This document shows, piece by piece, positions 11,801-21,426 of a DNA stretch of 64,000 nt. A program made the translations under genes and the position numbers. The first letter of the stretch is position 1; each line of letters begins with the position of its first letter. The notes beneath the pieces are model-generated. The model ran no database searches and was not told the DNA's origin. It saw nothing but the letters and a program-made list of their open reading frames with translations. Source of the DNA: Nymphaea colorata (taxonomy: Eukaryota > Streptophyta > Magnoliopsida > Nymphaeales > Nymphaeaceae); assembly GCF_008831285.2 (NCBI RefSeq), contig NC_045149.1, forward strand, positions 7,032,417 through 7,096,416. The letters run 5' to 3'.

Positions 11801-12371
11801 CAGCAACAAAAGCTTGAACCAAATTCAAATTCCACTTCTACTTTTAATTTGTTTTGAATTTAAATTTAAGGTCACTTTATTGTGTGAGTAATAGAAGAAT
11901 TTCATCTAAGAATAGTCTTATTTGCAATACAGAAAATTGATGAGATGAAGAAATAGACGTGACAATGTTATATGTTCAATTTCCAAGTAGAATTTGATCG
12001 ATTACATGACATGCTCCAGCATAGAATCAAATTGTTGTAGCTGGGAAATGAAAATGCAAGTCAGAATTAAGCTTACCATAATAAGGGAGGACCTCCCGGT
12101 TGAGGTAGTCCTCGACGCAGCGCATGAACCTGCCGGAGGCCGTGAAATCCACGTACGTGATCAGCCGCCGGCCGAACGGCGTCTCGAACTCGGTGTCGCA
12201 GCCGATGACCTGAGATCTCAGCCACCGGCACTTCTCCTCCCAATCATCATTGTTGCTGTCATTTGGCGGCGAACCGAATGGATTGAATCCGGCAGCCCTT
12301 GGCCTGTGGTGGAAATGCCCATCTCCACCATGGTCCGGCAAATCATGTGGATTTTCTGCAAGGATGGACAT
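8857..12371 (-). CDS. Class V PLP-dependent enzyme (cysteine desulfurase-like), tandem copy 2
   Basis: Five exons on the minus strand: 12371-12077, 11669-11168, 11077-10873, 10465-10046, 9237-8857. They total 1803 nt, giving 600 aa and a TAG stop. The first three introns match copy 1 in position and phase. Intron 4 (10045-9238, 808 bp, phase 0) interrupts IE(M)|GY, exactly where copy 1 is continuous. Motifs: PFGRRLITY, GNTHT, DSHVG, FCGTGAT, FDFASS, SPHKF with Schiff-base Lys291, and RGGCACAGP with Cys449 at the SufS catalytic position. Exon 2 is one codon shorter and exon 3 one codon longer than in copy 1. The N-terminus (first ~50 residues, His/Pro-rich) is unlike copy 1. Both copies keep every catalytic residue checked, so both look functional. 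Sulfur transfer from cysteine is inferred from the family; the true substrate is unknown. Confidence 0.88.
9467..9760. mobile_element. hAT-type MITE inside intron 4 of PLP-enzyme copy 2
   Basis: The ends are a perfect 10-bp inverted repeat, CATAGTCACA (9467-9476) and TGTGACTATG (9751-9760). They are flanked by the 8-bp duplication GTTCTATC / CTTCTATC (7 of 8 match). The interior is extremely A-rich and has no coding capacity. A second copy with the same interior words is at 45009-45382. The 8-bp target duplication and CA...TG ends fit the hAT superfamily. Confidence 0.8.
10527..10855. repeat. Part of intron 3 of PLP-enzyme copy 2 that is duplicated at 25.2 kb
   Basis: This part of the intron shares an ordered series of words with 25188-25455, including ATTACGTTTGATTTT, TCTATAGAAT, CTGCTTCTTGCCGTGTATG and the following GT-rich tract. 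Order and orientation are the same. Only one of the two places is inside a gene. Confidence 0.75.
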
Positions 12372-12452
12372 AGCTTGGTGTATAAACGGAAGCTAAAGAG
12401 AAAAGAAACTAAGTTGGCATTAATGCCGTGCCTTCAATGACAGAAAATGGGG

Positions 12453-12460
12453 TTTATATA
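12453..12460 (-). promoter_or_regulatory. TATA box of PLP-enzyme copy 2
   Basis: The minus strand reads CTATATAAAC, a canonical plant TATA box, about 82 bp upstream of the ATG at 12371. This implies transcription starting near 12425 and a short 5' UTR. The start site is inferred. Confidence 0.6.
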
Positions 12461-12883
12461 GATTTTGTGGTGGAATTAAACCGAGGGTGAGCTTTCATTC
12501 GGCCCATATATTTTTATAAAACTGTGAACGAATCTGTAGATACTTGTGTATTCATTGAGTCGCTCGATTGTTCTAAAATTTATATTACATAAAATCCAAA
12601 ACTACACATCAAATTTCCTGCATAATTTGATTTCGTAAAGAAAATCCTATAATAACCGATAAGGCCAGCCAAAAACAGTGAGGAAAGGGAAATTAAAATA
12701 AGAAGGAAACGTGCGACTATGAAGCAGTGCAGAAGACTTGACCCGCAAAGTCAGAATTCCATCTCCACCGTTTATTTCAGCAACGCAAGCATTACAGGAG
12801 CGGTAAGTATGTAGGAATAAATCAATCACATTGATCACGTAGGCTAAAATCTAAATAATGTCAACGAGCCCATACTTGATTCT

Positions 12884-12888
<5 letters not shown>

Positions 12889-12947
<59 letters not shown>
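12889..12947. repeat. (TA)n microsatellite
   Basis: An uninterrupted TA run of about 59 bp. Confidence 0.95.
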
Positions 12948-12950
<3 letters not shown>

Positions 12951-13737
12951 ATTTTAAAAAGTAGGGTGAACAACTTATTGTTTAAGCATATGTCATTTTT
13001 GAGAAATCAAAAGTAAATATATAATTTTTCTAAACAGAAAACCTGACGCTGAAAATCATTTTTCTTCTATACAATTATATTCAAAAGAAAGCAAGGTTCT
13101 GAACAAGTAATTAAACAGTAAGTAGTACATTTATGTGCTCAGATCAACTCAAAAATACATCGTGATGTGGCTTTTAAGATTGCTGCAACTGTCATTAACG
13201 TATAATCACATATGGGAGATTGTCGAGACATGTGTAGCACGTTTATGTTCACGTATTGATCCTAAAATCATCTCGTGATTGTATTTTTAAGATGTCTACA
13301 ACAGTTTGAATATATATAAATATGTATATAATTGCTTATAACGTAAGCAAAAGATGAATTACCATGCTGAACATATGCCTATGAATGTTAATCATACGTG
13401 TAAACTAATTTTCAATTTGGTAAAGTTTGCAACGCGTTATTCTTTAATAAACTTGTTATTTTGAATGACACAATACGCGTATAATAACATGATAAGGTCA
13501 AACAAGTTATTAGTGATTCCGAACACAAGATGCTTAAGCTGCATGGATTTAGCCCACTGTCTAGAGCATAAAGAGTTGAAAAGTGGGTGCCTCTAATGGA
13601 AGGCACATTTAACTGGTGAAAGTGGCATTCCAGTGTAACAAATCAAACTCTCTTGATTCGGATTAAACAACGTCCAACTTGGGGTGAACAAGAAGTCAGT
13701 TCTACCACCTGAGTGAAGGCCGAAGCCTTTCAAGTTT

Positions 13738-13838
13738 CCCTTTTTTTTTTTTTGCAGTACAGAGGGTTGGCGCCACGAGAGTTCGAAACAGTGACTGTCC
13801 GACCAGCGCCTGCCCCAGCTATTGCACCAACCCTCTTG
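13738..13838 (-). mobile_element. Short tRNA-derived SINE-like element
   Basis: Read on the minus strand it begins AGAGGGTTGGTGC, continues with a G-rich A-box-like segment, has the B-box-like GTTTCGAACTC, and ends GCGCCAACCCTCT followed by a 13-16 nt poly-A. The two ends can pair over about 10 bp like an acceptor stem. A poly-A tail plus tRNA-like boxes suggest a short retroposon. Confidence 0.55.
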
Positions 13839-14055
13839 GGGATTTAAGAACGTCGAACTTGAAAAACATTAAATGCCCTACATTGATTTAGATTTAGTTG
13901 AACTCCATATTCGATCAGTTTGGACTTGGATCTAGAACCGCCTAGGACCCGCAATCATATTTGTTAGTTGGATCCTGTTTCTTTTATGGAAACCAATTAA
14001 GGTTGAGCTGCTGGACACGGATGGACAGGGTTTAGATTACTATGATATGCTCGAT

Positions 14056-14282
14056 CAAATTCAGAATCAGGTCCAGACTTGAACGAAAGTTCAACGTTCA
14101 TCCAATTACGAATCTAATTGGATTTTAAGTTACCATGAAGTTAACAAGCCACCTGAACAAATTCAAAATCAGGTCTTCACTTGAACAAAAGTTCAACGTT
14201 CATCCAACAGGTCTTGACATGAAACAGAAGTTCAAGGTTCATCCAATCATGTTCTATTTGAATTTCAAGTGAGCAGAAGGTT
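14056..14282. repeat. Tandem repeat, period about 102 bp
   Basis: The phrase CAAATTCA-AATCAGG followed by TTGAAC and AAGTTCAACGTTCATCCAA occurs at 14056 and 14158, with a third partial copy from about 14209. Copies differ by scattered substitutions. Confidence 0.75.
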
Positions 14283-15214
14283 AACAACCCACCAGAAAAA
14301 GGACACCCAAAGCCGCCCACTCCAAACCCCTGCCTCTTGGGTCATAGGTGGCATCGGGACCTGTATAGGTACGATATACAATTCAACTTGAATGCTTTAA
14401 TCTCACCTTTTAAGTTCCAGGGCAGCACAGAACAAGTGACATGCCTTTTACATGCCCACCTCGGCCAACTATGCTATGCCTCTTGAAAGACAAATTGAAT
14501 TTCAAAACAGCACAAATCTACGAAATATCGGATCTACTTTTAGTGAGGCCCAAGATAGATACATCGTCAATATTATGGCATCGAATAAGAAGTACATGTA
14601 AACATTAGATCTTAGGCTTTTCCTACTATGATTTTGGTTTAAAAGAATGATACTTGATTCCAAATCTGAAATGGGACCCGGTTAAAAGGCAAATTGGTGT
14701 TTTCCTAATTAAGTATTTGAATTTGAACCATTGACATCCCTATTTCATGAAAAAAAAAAAATTTCAGCCATCGGGCTTAGAGCCGAGATATGATAACATG
14801 GTGATCACGCATTGGGCGCATGCCACATGTACAAAGGCTGGGCTGGAGGGACATAAGTACTGATGATCTCATTGAAGACGCATTAAGTTGGAAGTTTACA
14901 TCATTCCGTGGCGTCAGCTGACGATGGGAGATGCTAATATCCAGCTTGCCTTTGAAGAAAATCTAGTTTAATAAAAATCAAGGAAGTTTTGTCTCGTACA
15001 AGTTGTTCTATAATCGTGAATATGAAAATAAGTGGTCTTTGAAGTGCTCCCAACATCTTCTTTCCTCTAGCTTTCCCCTTATTTAATCGAATTGCAGGGA
15101 TCCAAATCGGCCATAACGAGTAGGATCACTTAGATACACCCAGAAATTTGGTTTACATTGGATATTTCTACAGTCTGTAAGTCTTAAACATTTGGAGAAC
15201 TTGATTTAGTTCTT

Positions 15215-15325
15215 GCTAGGTCTGCCGACTAGCCGAGTCTAGCTCGAACTCGGCTTGACTCAAAAACTCGAGTTCGAGCCAAGCTCCAAGAATTGATTTG
15301 AGCTTGGCTTGAATATACAGCATAG
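15215..15325. repeat. Dispersed CTCGAG/GAGCTTG-rich element
   Basis: The stretch is built of alternating words such as AGCTCGAACTCGG, ACTCGAGTTCGAGCC and GAGCTTGGCTTGA. Similar blocks occur at 41265-41340, 41640-41775 and 43330-43650. They look like ends of one family of non-autonomous elements. Confidence 0.5.
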
Positions 15326-15375
15326 TCCTGGTTTACTTTCTGCAAAGAGGTCCTGGTTTACTTTCTGCAAAGAGG
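15326..15375. repeat. 25-bp perfect tandem duplication
   Basis: The unit beginning TCCTGGTTTACTTTC occurs at 15326-15350 and 15351-15375 without mismatch. Confidence 0.9.
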
Positions 15376-15589
15376 ATCGAGTTTTAGAAGAAGAAGAAGA
15401 AGAATGGCAAAGGAACGAGATGAGCAAATACAGAGATTAGTGGCTAAGAAGCTTTGATTGAAGCTGTTCCTTTGAAATGGCAGGGAAATCAATTTAGAGG
15501 TGAGGGACTTGGCATGATAGTTCAATATCGAACCTGGTTATATGTGACATACTGGTCATGATTTTTCATGTGTCAGCATGGTTAATAAC

Positions 15590-15959
15590 CTATGTCACAT
15601 GGGTGCGGATGTGATACGGGTGCGGATACGGTAATTTTCAAAATTTTCGGATATACAAACATGACTACATTAAATATTCTAAAAAATGATAAGATTAAAA
15701 AAAAAAACATTTAATTAAATAGTTCACTCTTACAATCTTTTGAGAAAATGTGTTTTATCACGAAAGTACTGAATATTTGAAAGGATTGTTCATGGAAATA
15801 ATTGGATGCATCTCAAAAAAATTGATAAAATGAAAAAAAAAACATTAAATTTTTATTTTTTATTTTTTGCCGTGTCCTAGCCGAGTCCCATGTCGGAATT
15901 GCCGTGTCAGCGAGTCGACACGGGTACGCGGCCTCTTTAGCTGCGTCCGTGTGACATAG
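15590..15959. mobile_element. MITE-like element with CTATGTCAC termini
   Basis: The left end CTATGTCACATGGGTGCGG mirrors the right end, which reads on the other strand CTATGTCACACGGACGCAG. The flanks share TTAATA on both sides, a likely target-site duplication. The interior is AT-rich with no frame. Fragments of similar GTGCGGATGCGGGTG wording occur near 23540. Confidence 0.65.
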
Positions 15960-16587
15960 TTAATATTAAAATAACCTTAGTTCACACTGGAAAAAAACTT
16001 TTTGTAAAGGCAAAATTGAAAGTGGAAAAAGTAAAAAGACTATGAAGGATTCTTTTTAATAACTTACGAAAATATCTTTCTCCCCTTTACTGCACACGGC
16101 GAGCCCGGCGCATGTAACTTTCTCCTTCAACATTGTAAGTAGGGAGGCAAATGTTTTGGGTTCGAATTGGGTACGTACAGCTTTTACCGAATTTTAATTA
16201 ATTGGATTATGTGCTATATCAAATTCGGGTTCCGAATCGGATCTAGACCAGATTCTTGAATCTAGATCTGGCTAACAGAAGAACCGACATTTCATGTACT
16301 CAGGTTGCATCTTCATCATGCATGTATGAGCCTGATATGGGACTTGGATTCGGATCTGATTATGAAACTGTGTATCAAATCCAAACTGATTGGTTATCAA
16401 ATCTTTAATGTAACCAAGTCATTCATGAAGCTAGCAAATGGAGTCCCGAACCGGCTGCTGCTTGTGAGGTATGGGAAGAGAACAAATTCGAATTAGAAGC
16501 ACTGAATTCCTTGTAATTCAGTGACTTTGATTCCCATTCGTTCCACCAGTTGCAACTAAACTCAGCCCAATTTTTTACTAAATAAAA

Positions 16588-16927
16588 GGATTGACCGGAA
16601 CTAAAGAATGAGGCTTCCATATATTTGCATATACCAATATGCATATACGTATGCTATATTGCAATACGCAAGCAAGATCTAGAATTAAAATCTTCTCTGT
16701 AAAATTAAAGAATTCAATCTTTCTATTGTGGATCCAAAACCAACCCATGGATCCTTAGGATTGAGCAGAACTAAAGAATCAGGCTTCCATATATTTGCAT
16801 ATATCAATATGCACATGCATATGCTATATTGCAATATGCAAGCAAGATCTAGAATTAAAATATTCTCTGTAAAACTAAAGACTTCAATCTTTCTATTGTG
16901 GATCCAAAACCAAGCCATGGATCCTTG
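16588..16927. repeat. 170-bp tandem duplication inside copy A
   Basis: The block containing GAACTAAAGAAT, TTGCATATA and TTCTATTGTGGATCC is present twice, with GAACTAAAG at 16598 and again at 16768. The corresponding place in copy B has one unit, so this doubling came after the segmental duplication or was lost from B. Confidence 0.8.
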
Positions 16928-17639
16928 GGATGGCGGATCATTTTACATTCTCTCTAGTTGTGGAAATGAACGGAAGCAGACAAGCTGAATAACTTGATGG
17001 TTCTGTCAAGAGTTCAGCTTATCATTGAAAGCAATTATTTATCAATTTCAAGCTCCCTTGGACCTGCCCAACTCCGTTTTTATATTCTTCTGACTTCGTT
17101 TATCTGTTCTGCCTTGAGTTTGAGCTCCAACTGTCATAACTCAATGACGAGGGGAAACTTCTGGGTTTCTGCTGCAATTTGAGTCCAGGCAGTCACCAAG
17201 AGAGGTTACATAATCACGTACGAAATCAGATGAAGAGATAGAGTTGGCAATGAAAGATTTTGCAGTATAAAAAAATCCACAAGTAAACGATATTATTTAA
17301 ATGGGTATTTCAGAAGAACAACGCAGGATAAGACGAGGGTCTTTAGATGAGGTGATAACAGAGAATCTGTCTCTGATACTTAGTTATTGTAGATCGAATC
17401 CTATGGGTAACCTTCATTTGGTTTATTTAAACAAAATATGCGTTAAATTATTTTATTGTGTTGTGTAAGCAAGATTTTATGAGCTTAAAGATGATCGATC
17501 ACCCACAGGTAATTAAAATCTGAAGGTTCAAAAGCATTCTTTATTATACTAGTTAATAAATGGGAGTGATGGAAACACCAATGAGATCAGATTGATTCGA
17601 TAATATCATACTACTGTAGAATATGTCATATTGGTACAT

Positions 17640-18362
17640 AAGTGAAGGAAACGTGATTTTTATACCATTAAACAGTAAGCTCTTCTGTTCACGCGGTACT
17701 ACAGTGACACAGTCTTTGATTGGCGCCACTGGAAATACGCGGAATGGCTATATAAGAAGAACAGAAAAATGATTCAATGGGCTTCTAGCTTTCCTTTAGA
17801 GGGATTGGGGTATGATGCCTAGAAAATGAAGGCACGATCTCTTTCTGATGAAAATACTTCTGGTTCCCTCTTCAATCAGAGGTGTATTACTTCATATTGG
17901 TGACATATATGTGGAGAAGCATCCTTAGAAACTGGTTCTTATTAGGGATGTCCGAATTTGAATAGGATGCACCCTTACCCCGTGTCTGCTTTTTTGGATA
18001 TTCACGTATTCAGATACAAACAAAAAAGAAGTTATATCCGAATTTGAATTTGAAATCTGATTTTACAATCCAAATCTGATTTTGACATTCATATTTAAAT
18101 CCAAATCCAAATTTTGAACTGAATTTGGCCAATTTCCAAAATGTAAGGATATTAGATATATGATGTTTGTTAAAAATAAATCCAATCTGAATTTGATCAT
18201 ATATATGTGAATCCAATCGGATGTTATTTTTAAATCCAAGTCCGGTCTGATTTCTCAATCGGATAAATTTTTTTATATCTGATTTTTTTGGTCGGATATT
18301 CGACATAAATAAGATATACTGACATCCCTAGTTCTTATGGACCAAAGTTTCAAGTTATAGGT
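17640..18362 (-). pseudogene. Decayed fragment of the GH31 gene 3' end (copy A)
   Basis: The segment resembles the stop region and downstream sequence of the intact last exon at 25966-26156. It carries only the final codons and 3' flank, interrupted by the MITE at 17943-18330. No frame is open and no upstream exon accompanies it, so it is a dead fragment. Confidence 0.6.
17943..18330. mobile_element. hAT-type MITE with intact ends and 8-bp target duplication
   Basis: The termini TAGGGATGTC (17943-17952) and GACATCCCTA (18321-18330) are perfect inverted repeats. The flanks are the exact 8-bp duplication GTTCTTAT at 17935-17942 and 18331-18338. The interior is a series of AATCCGAATTTG/CAAATTCGGATT-like words with no reading frame. 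It splits the decayed GH31 fragment, so it arrived after the segmental duplication. A second, end-damaged copy is at 42113-42470. Confidence 0.9.
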
Positions 18363-18505
18363 GAGAAAGAGTTGTGTGCACCAGGCCGTGCATGCTACAA
18401 ATATGCACCAAAGAAAAGTGGGGAATTGAATATTTTAGGAACTTTTTTTATTAAAAATGCCCTTTATAGACTTTTAGCGTGACGTTTTCATTTTTTGCAT
18501 CAAAA

Positions 18506-18695
18506 GATACCACACTTATACTGACATCTACGTCAGTAAAAGTTGATGGGTACTGACATTTGGACGTGTACGTTTGTATATGTCCATTATATCTAACGTT
18601 TTGTTCATCACGTCAGTATATGTTCAGTTTTTACTGACGATTTCTATCTTGGCGTCAATAAAAATGGGGTTTTTTTTTTTTTTTTTTTTGTAGTG
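18506..18695. mobile_element. CACTA-like element terminus
   Basis: The block ends in a long T run followed by GTAGTG at 18690-18695, the mirror of CACTAC-A(n), and contains repeated ACGTCAGTAAAAG / TTTTACTGACG words typical of CACTA subterminal repeats. The matching left terminus was not found. Confidence 0.5.
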
Positions 18696-18708
18696 ATGAT
18701 CTCAGAGT

Positions 18709-19337
18709 ATTTTAATGCTTTGATTGTTTCATAAAAGCCAATCAATCATTTGTGGCTACTTTCCAGTACTTTATTATGGATTTTTTTCAAATATTGTTGT
18801 GTCCCAATGAATAAAGCCAGTACGTTCCACTACTTTAACGAGGAGATAATAAGAGAAAGGCATAGACATGCATGTCACATGAGTTAGTACCCACTTTGAG
18901 TGCAAGAGAATCCGTCAAAGTTTATATGTTACAACTAATGGCATGTTCAGCTAATGAAGCATGGTTTTTATAATTAGTAAGGAGATAATAACATTGCATA
19001 CACGATAGAAAGCCGTATATTCTATAGAACTCCTGCTTCTTATTAAATGCACTTGGTTTTATGCTTGTAAAAACCTTATTCCTTTAGTTGAATATGCCAT
19101 TAGTTGTAACATATAAATTATGGGAGATTATCTTCCACTCAAAGTGGAGACTAACTCATGTAACACGAATAAGCCCCTCTTTTTCTCTCCTTATTAAAAG
19201 TAGTGAAATGTACTGGGCTCTTTTTTCGTGGGAAATAACAATATTAGAAAAATATTCTTAATAAAGTACTGGAACGTAATCACAAATGCTTTCTTGGTTT
19301 TCATGAAAAAAAAATCAAAGCACTAACGTATTGACCA
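18709..19337. mobile_element. Long imperfect fold-back (inverted repeat) element
   Basis: The left arm (about 18709-18975) and right arm (about 19075-19337) are inverted copies. Words such as CATGAGTTAGT, CCACTTTGAGTG, TTTATATGTTACAACTAATGG and CCAGTACTTTATTA appear on the plus strand at left and on the minus strand at right. The loop is about 100 bp. No coding frame is present. A transcript across it would form a hairpin with arms of about 260 bp. Confidence 0.7.
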
Positions 19338-19921
19338 AAGCATCATGTCAGCAAAAGTGCTATAATTTTAGTGAAAATAATCGTGCCAGTAAAAGGAATA
19401 AACATAAAAAGCCCAAATCTATTATCAGTGACATTTAGTCTTTCGTTTCGTGTTGTAATGCAGAAACGTCAGTAAAAGTATCATCGACACTTTTTTTTTT
19501 TTTACTGACGTCGGTAATAAAACATCAGTAAAACATGTTTTGCTTAACGTTTTTTCTTGCATCGGGAAAAGTTTTTTTTGAATGAGAGGCCAACGGGTTG
19601 TGAAGCTCTTGGAGTAAGTGCATTAGAAAAGAACGTTAACAGCAACACATGATAATGCCCCGATGTGTGCTCAGCCTCCGTGCTTGAGCGATTGACTTTA
19701 GGTTGTTTTCGAGCAGACAATGAAATCAACTAAGAGCCAAGAAAGACAACATGATTGGTGGACTCTGATAAAGCCAGAAAAATTGGTTGGAGGAACACTC
19801 CTTTAAAAATACTTATATATGGCAAAGTCACCAAGTGGCTTCGCTACTGTTGGTGGTGGATTTGGGATACCGCTATATGGAATGATATCAAAAGTTGGAT
19901 GAATGAAAAATAAGAATATAA
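19338..19921. other. Intergenic, with CACTA-like subterminal words
   Basis: Repeated ACGTCAGTAAAAG and ACTGACGTCGGTAA words at about 19465-19540 suggest another CACTA fragment. No gene is recognisable. Confidence 0.4.
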
Positions 19922-20105
19922 CCAGCCGTGGAGCCAGAAATTTTTGACTTAAGGGTACTCTAAGTTTAAATTTTAAACTTGAAGGAGTACTCATATGTAA
20001 AAAAGACTAAAATTCAATGACTTTTCTATATATAAATGAAGTAAAATTTGTGGGCTGGTGTAGGCAATTGCCCACCACACCAGCTATAATATAGCTCCGC
20101 CACTA
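19922..20105. mobile_element. Short non-autonomous element (GTGGAGCCAGA ... GCTCCGCCAC)
   Basis: It begins CCGTGGAGCCAGA and ends AGCTCCGCCACT, rough inverted complements, enclosing GGCAATTGCCCACCACACCAGC. The same ending recurs at 7220-7262 and 24637-24687. Confidence 0.45.
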
Positions 20106-20119
20106 ATTTGACGGCAGGC

Positions 20120-20880
20120 GAATGGGTGGTGGTGGAACTTGGAAGCTTGCATGTAATCAAAGACACGATTCACAACATAAGTCAAGTCTAGATGAGTGTC
20201 AAATATTGAAGAGAGCTAACCACTTGACGATATTGGGTAGGATCGGCTAGTGGCTCGCCATCATGTCTAAAAAGAGGAACTCCAATGGTCATGGGTGAAA
20301 ATACATGCTTAGCACATTAATCATCTCTGTTTGAGTGAGAAGATGCCAAAATGTACTTATGTTGAGTGAGATAAAGTTCTTGAATGGTGAACATAGCTTC
20401 AACGCCAACTGCTTAGGTCCTTGATAAGTTCATTCTTGGCTGAGGCGAGAAATCATATTGGAGATCATCTCATAAGAGCTTCCTGTTACAAGAATGCTAT
20501 CAATACATATCACAGTAAAGAGAACATGGGAACCTTCAAAAAGCATAAAAAGAGATGGATCGATCTTTGAACCAATGAAGCTCAAAGTAAGTAGAAAGGA
20601 GTTTAAACGCTAGAACCATGCACGAGGGGCTTGTTTGAGCTTGTGTAACGATTTTTACAGTTCTGCATACATGATGAGATAACACTGATCAAAGAAGCCT
20701 TGTGGTTGAGCCATATAAACTGTTTCAAAGAAAGCACCGTGTAAAAAGGTATTATGGATGTCGAGCTACTGGATGTGTCATCTGAGAGAGATAACAATGG
20801 TGAGAATGATTCTCACAGTGGTAGGCTTAATAACAGGACTAAATGTTTCATTCTGATGTACCCATGTTAGTTCAACCTTG
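20120..20880 (-). pseudogene. Copia-type retrotransposon reverse transcriptase relic
   Basis: Translated in broken frames on the minus strand it shows VYMAQPQGFFDQ, then a stop, then KSLHKLKQAPRAWF, then IDPSLFMLFEG and CIDSILVTGSS. These are the ordered landmarks of Ty1/copia reverse transcriptase; the catalytic Y-V-D-D place reads C-I-D-S. Several stops and frameshifts make it inactive. It sits between segmental copies A and B. Confidence 0.8.
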
Positions 20881-21426
20881 GAACTAGGGAGGCAAATGGT
20901 TTGGATTCGAATTGGGTCCAGCTTTTACCGAATTTGAATTAATTGGAAGATGTGTAATCATTTTATGGTTCAGAATTGGATTTTGGTCATATTTTTTAAT
21001 CTGAATCAAGATCTGACTAACAGAAGAACTGACATTATATGTAATCAGGTTGAATCTTTATCATATATGTATCAGCCTAATAGGGGACTTGGTTTGAGAT
21101 TCGGTTATGAAACTGCATATCAAATCCAAACTGATTAGTTGTCAAATCTGAAGGTATTGAAGTTATTCATGAAGCTAGCAAATGGAGACCTGAAATGGCT
21201 GTGGCTTGTGAGGTATGAAAAGAGATCAAGTCCAAAAACAAAGCAATGGATGTCCTGTAATTCAGTGATTTTAATTCACATCCATTCCACCAATTGCAAT
21301 TAAACTCTGCCCAATTTTTTTTACTAAATAAAAGAGCTGAGCGGAGCCAACTAAAGAATGAGGTCTTATGTACTCGTGTATGCCAATGTGTGCGTAAAAA
21401 TATGTTATGCAGGCAAGATCTGCAAT

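Larger units (their letters stand above)
12461..16137. other. Intergenic, repeat-bearing region
   Basis: No gene is recognisable. Contents described separately are a TA microsatellite (12889-12947), a SINE-like element (13738-13838), a 102-bp-period tandem repeat (14056-14282), a CTCGAG-rich element (15215-15325), a 25-bp tandem repeat (15326-15375) and a MITE (15590-15959). Confidence 0.6.
16138..18505. repeat. Segmental duplication copy A (contains remnant of GH31 gene 3' end)
   Basis: From GGGAGGCAAATG at 16138 this block parallels 20882-23290 in order: the ACCGAATTT block, GAAGCTAGCAAATGGAG, the TTCTATTGTGGATCC block and the GACGAGGGGAAACTTC block. Its last part (about 17643-17942 and 18331-18362) also parallels 25732-26058, the end of the last exon and downstream sequence of the GH31 gene, with shared words such as GGAAACGTG, CAATCAGAGGT and TTACTTCATATT. 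Later insertions split it, among them a MITE at 17943-18330. Confidence 0.7.
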
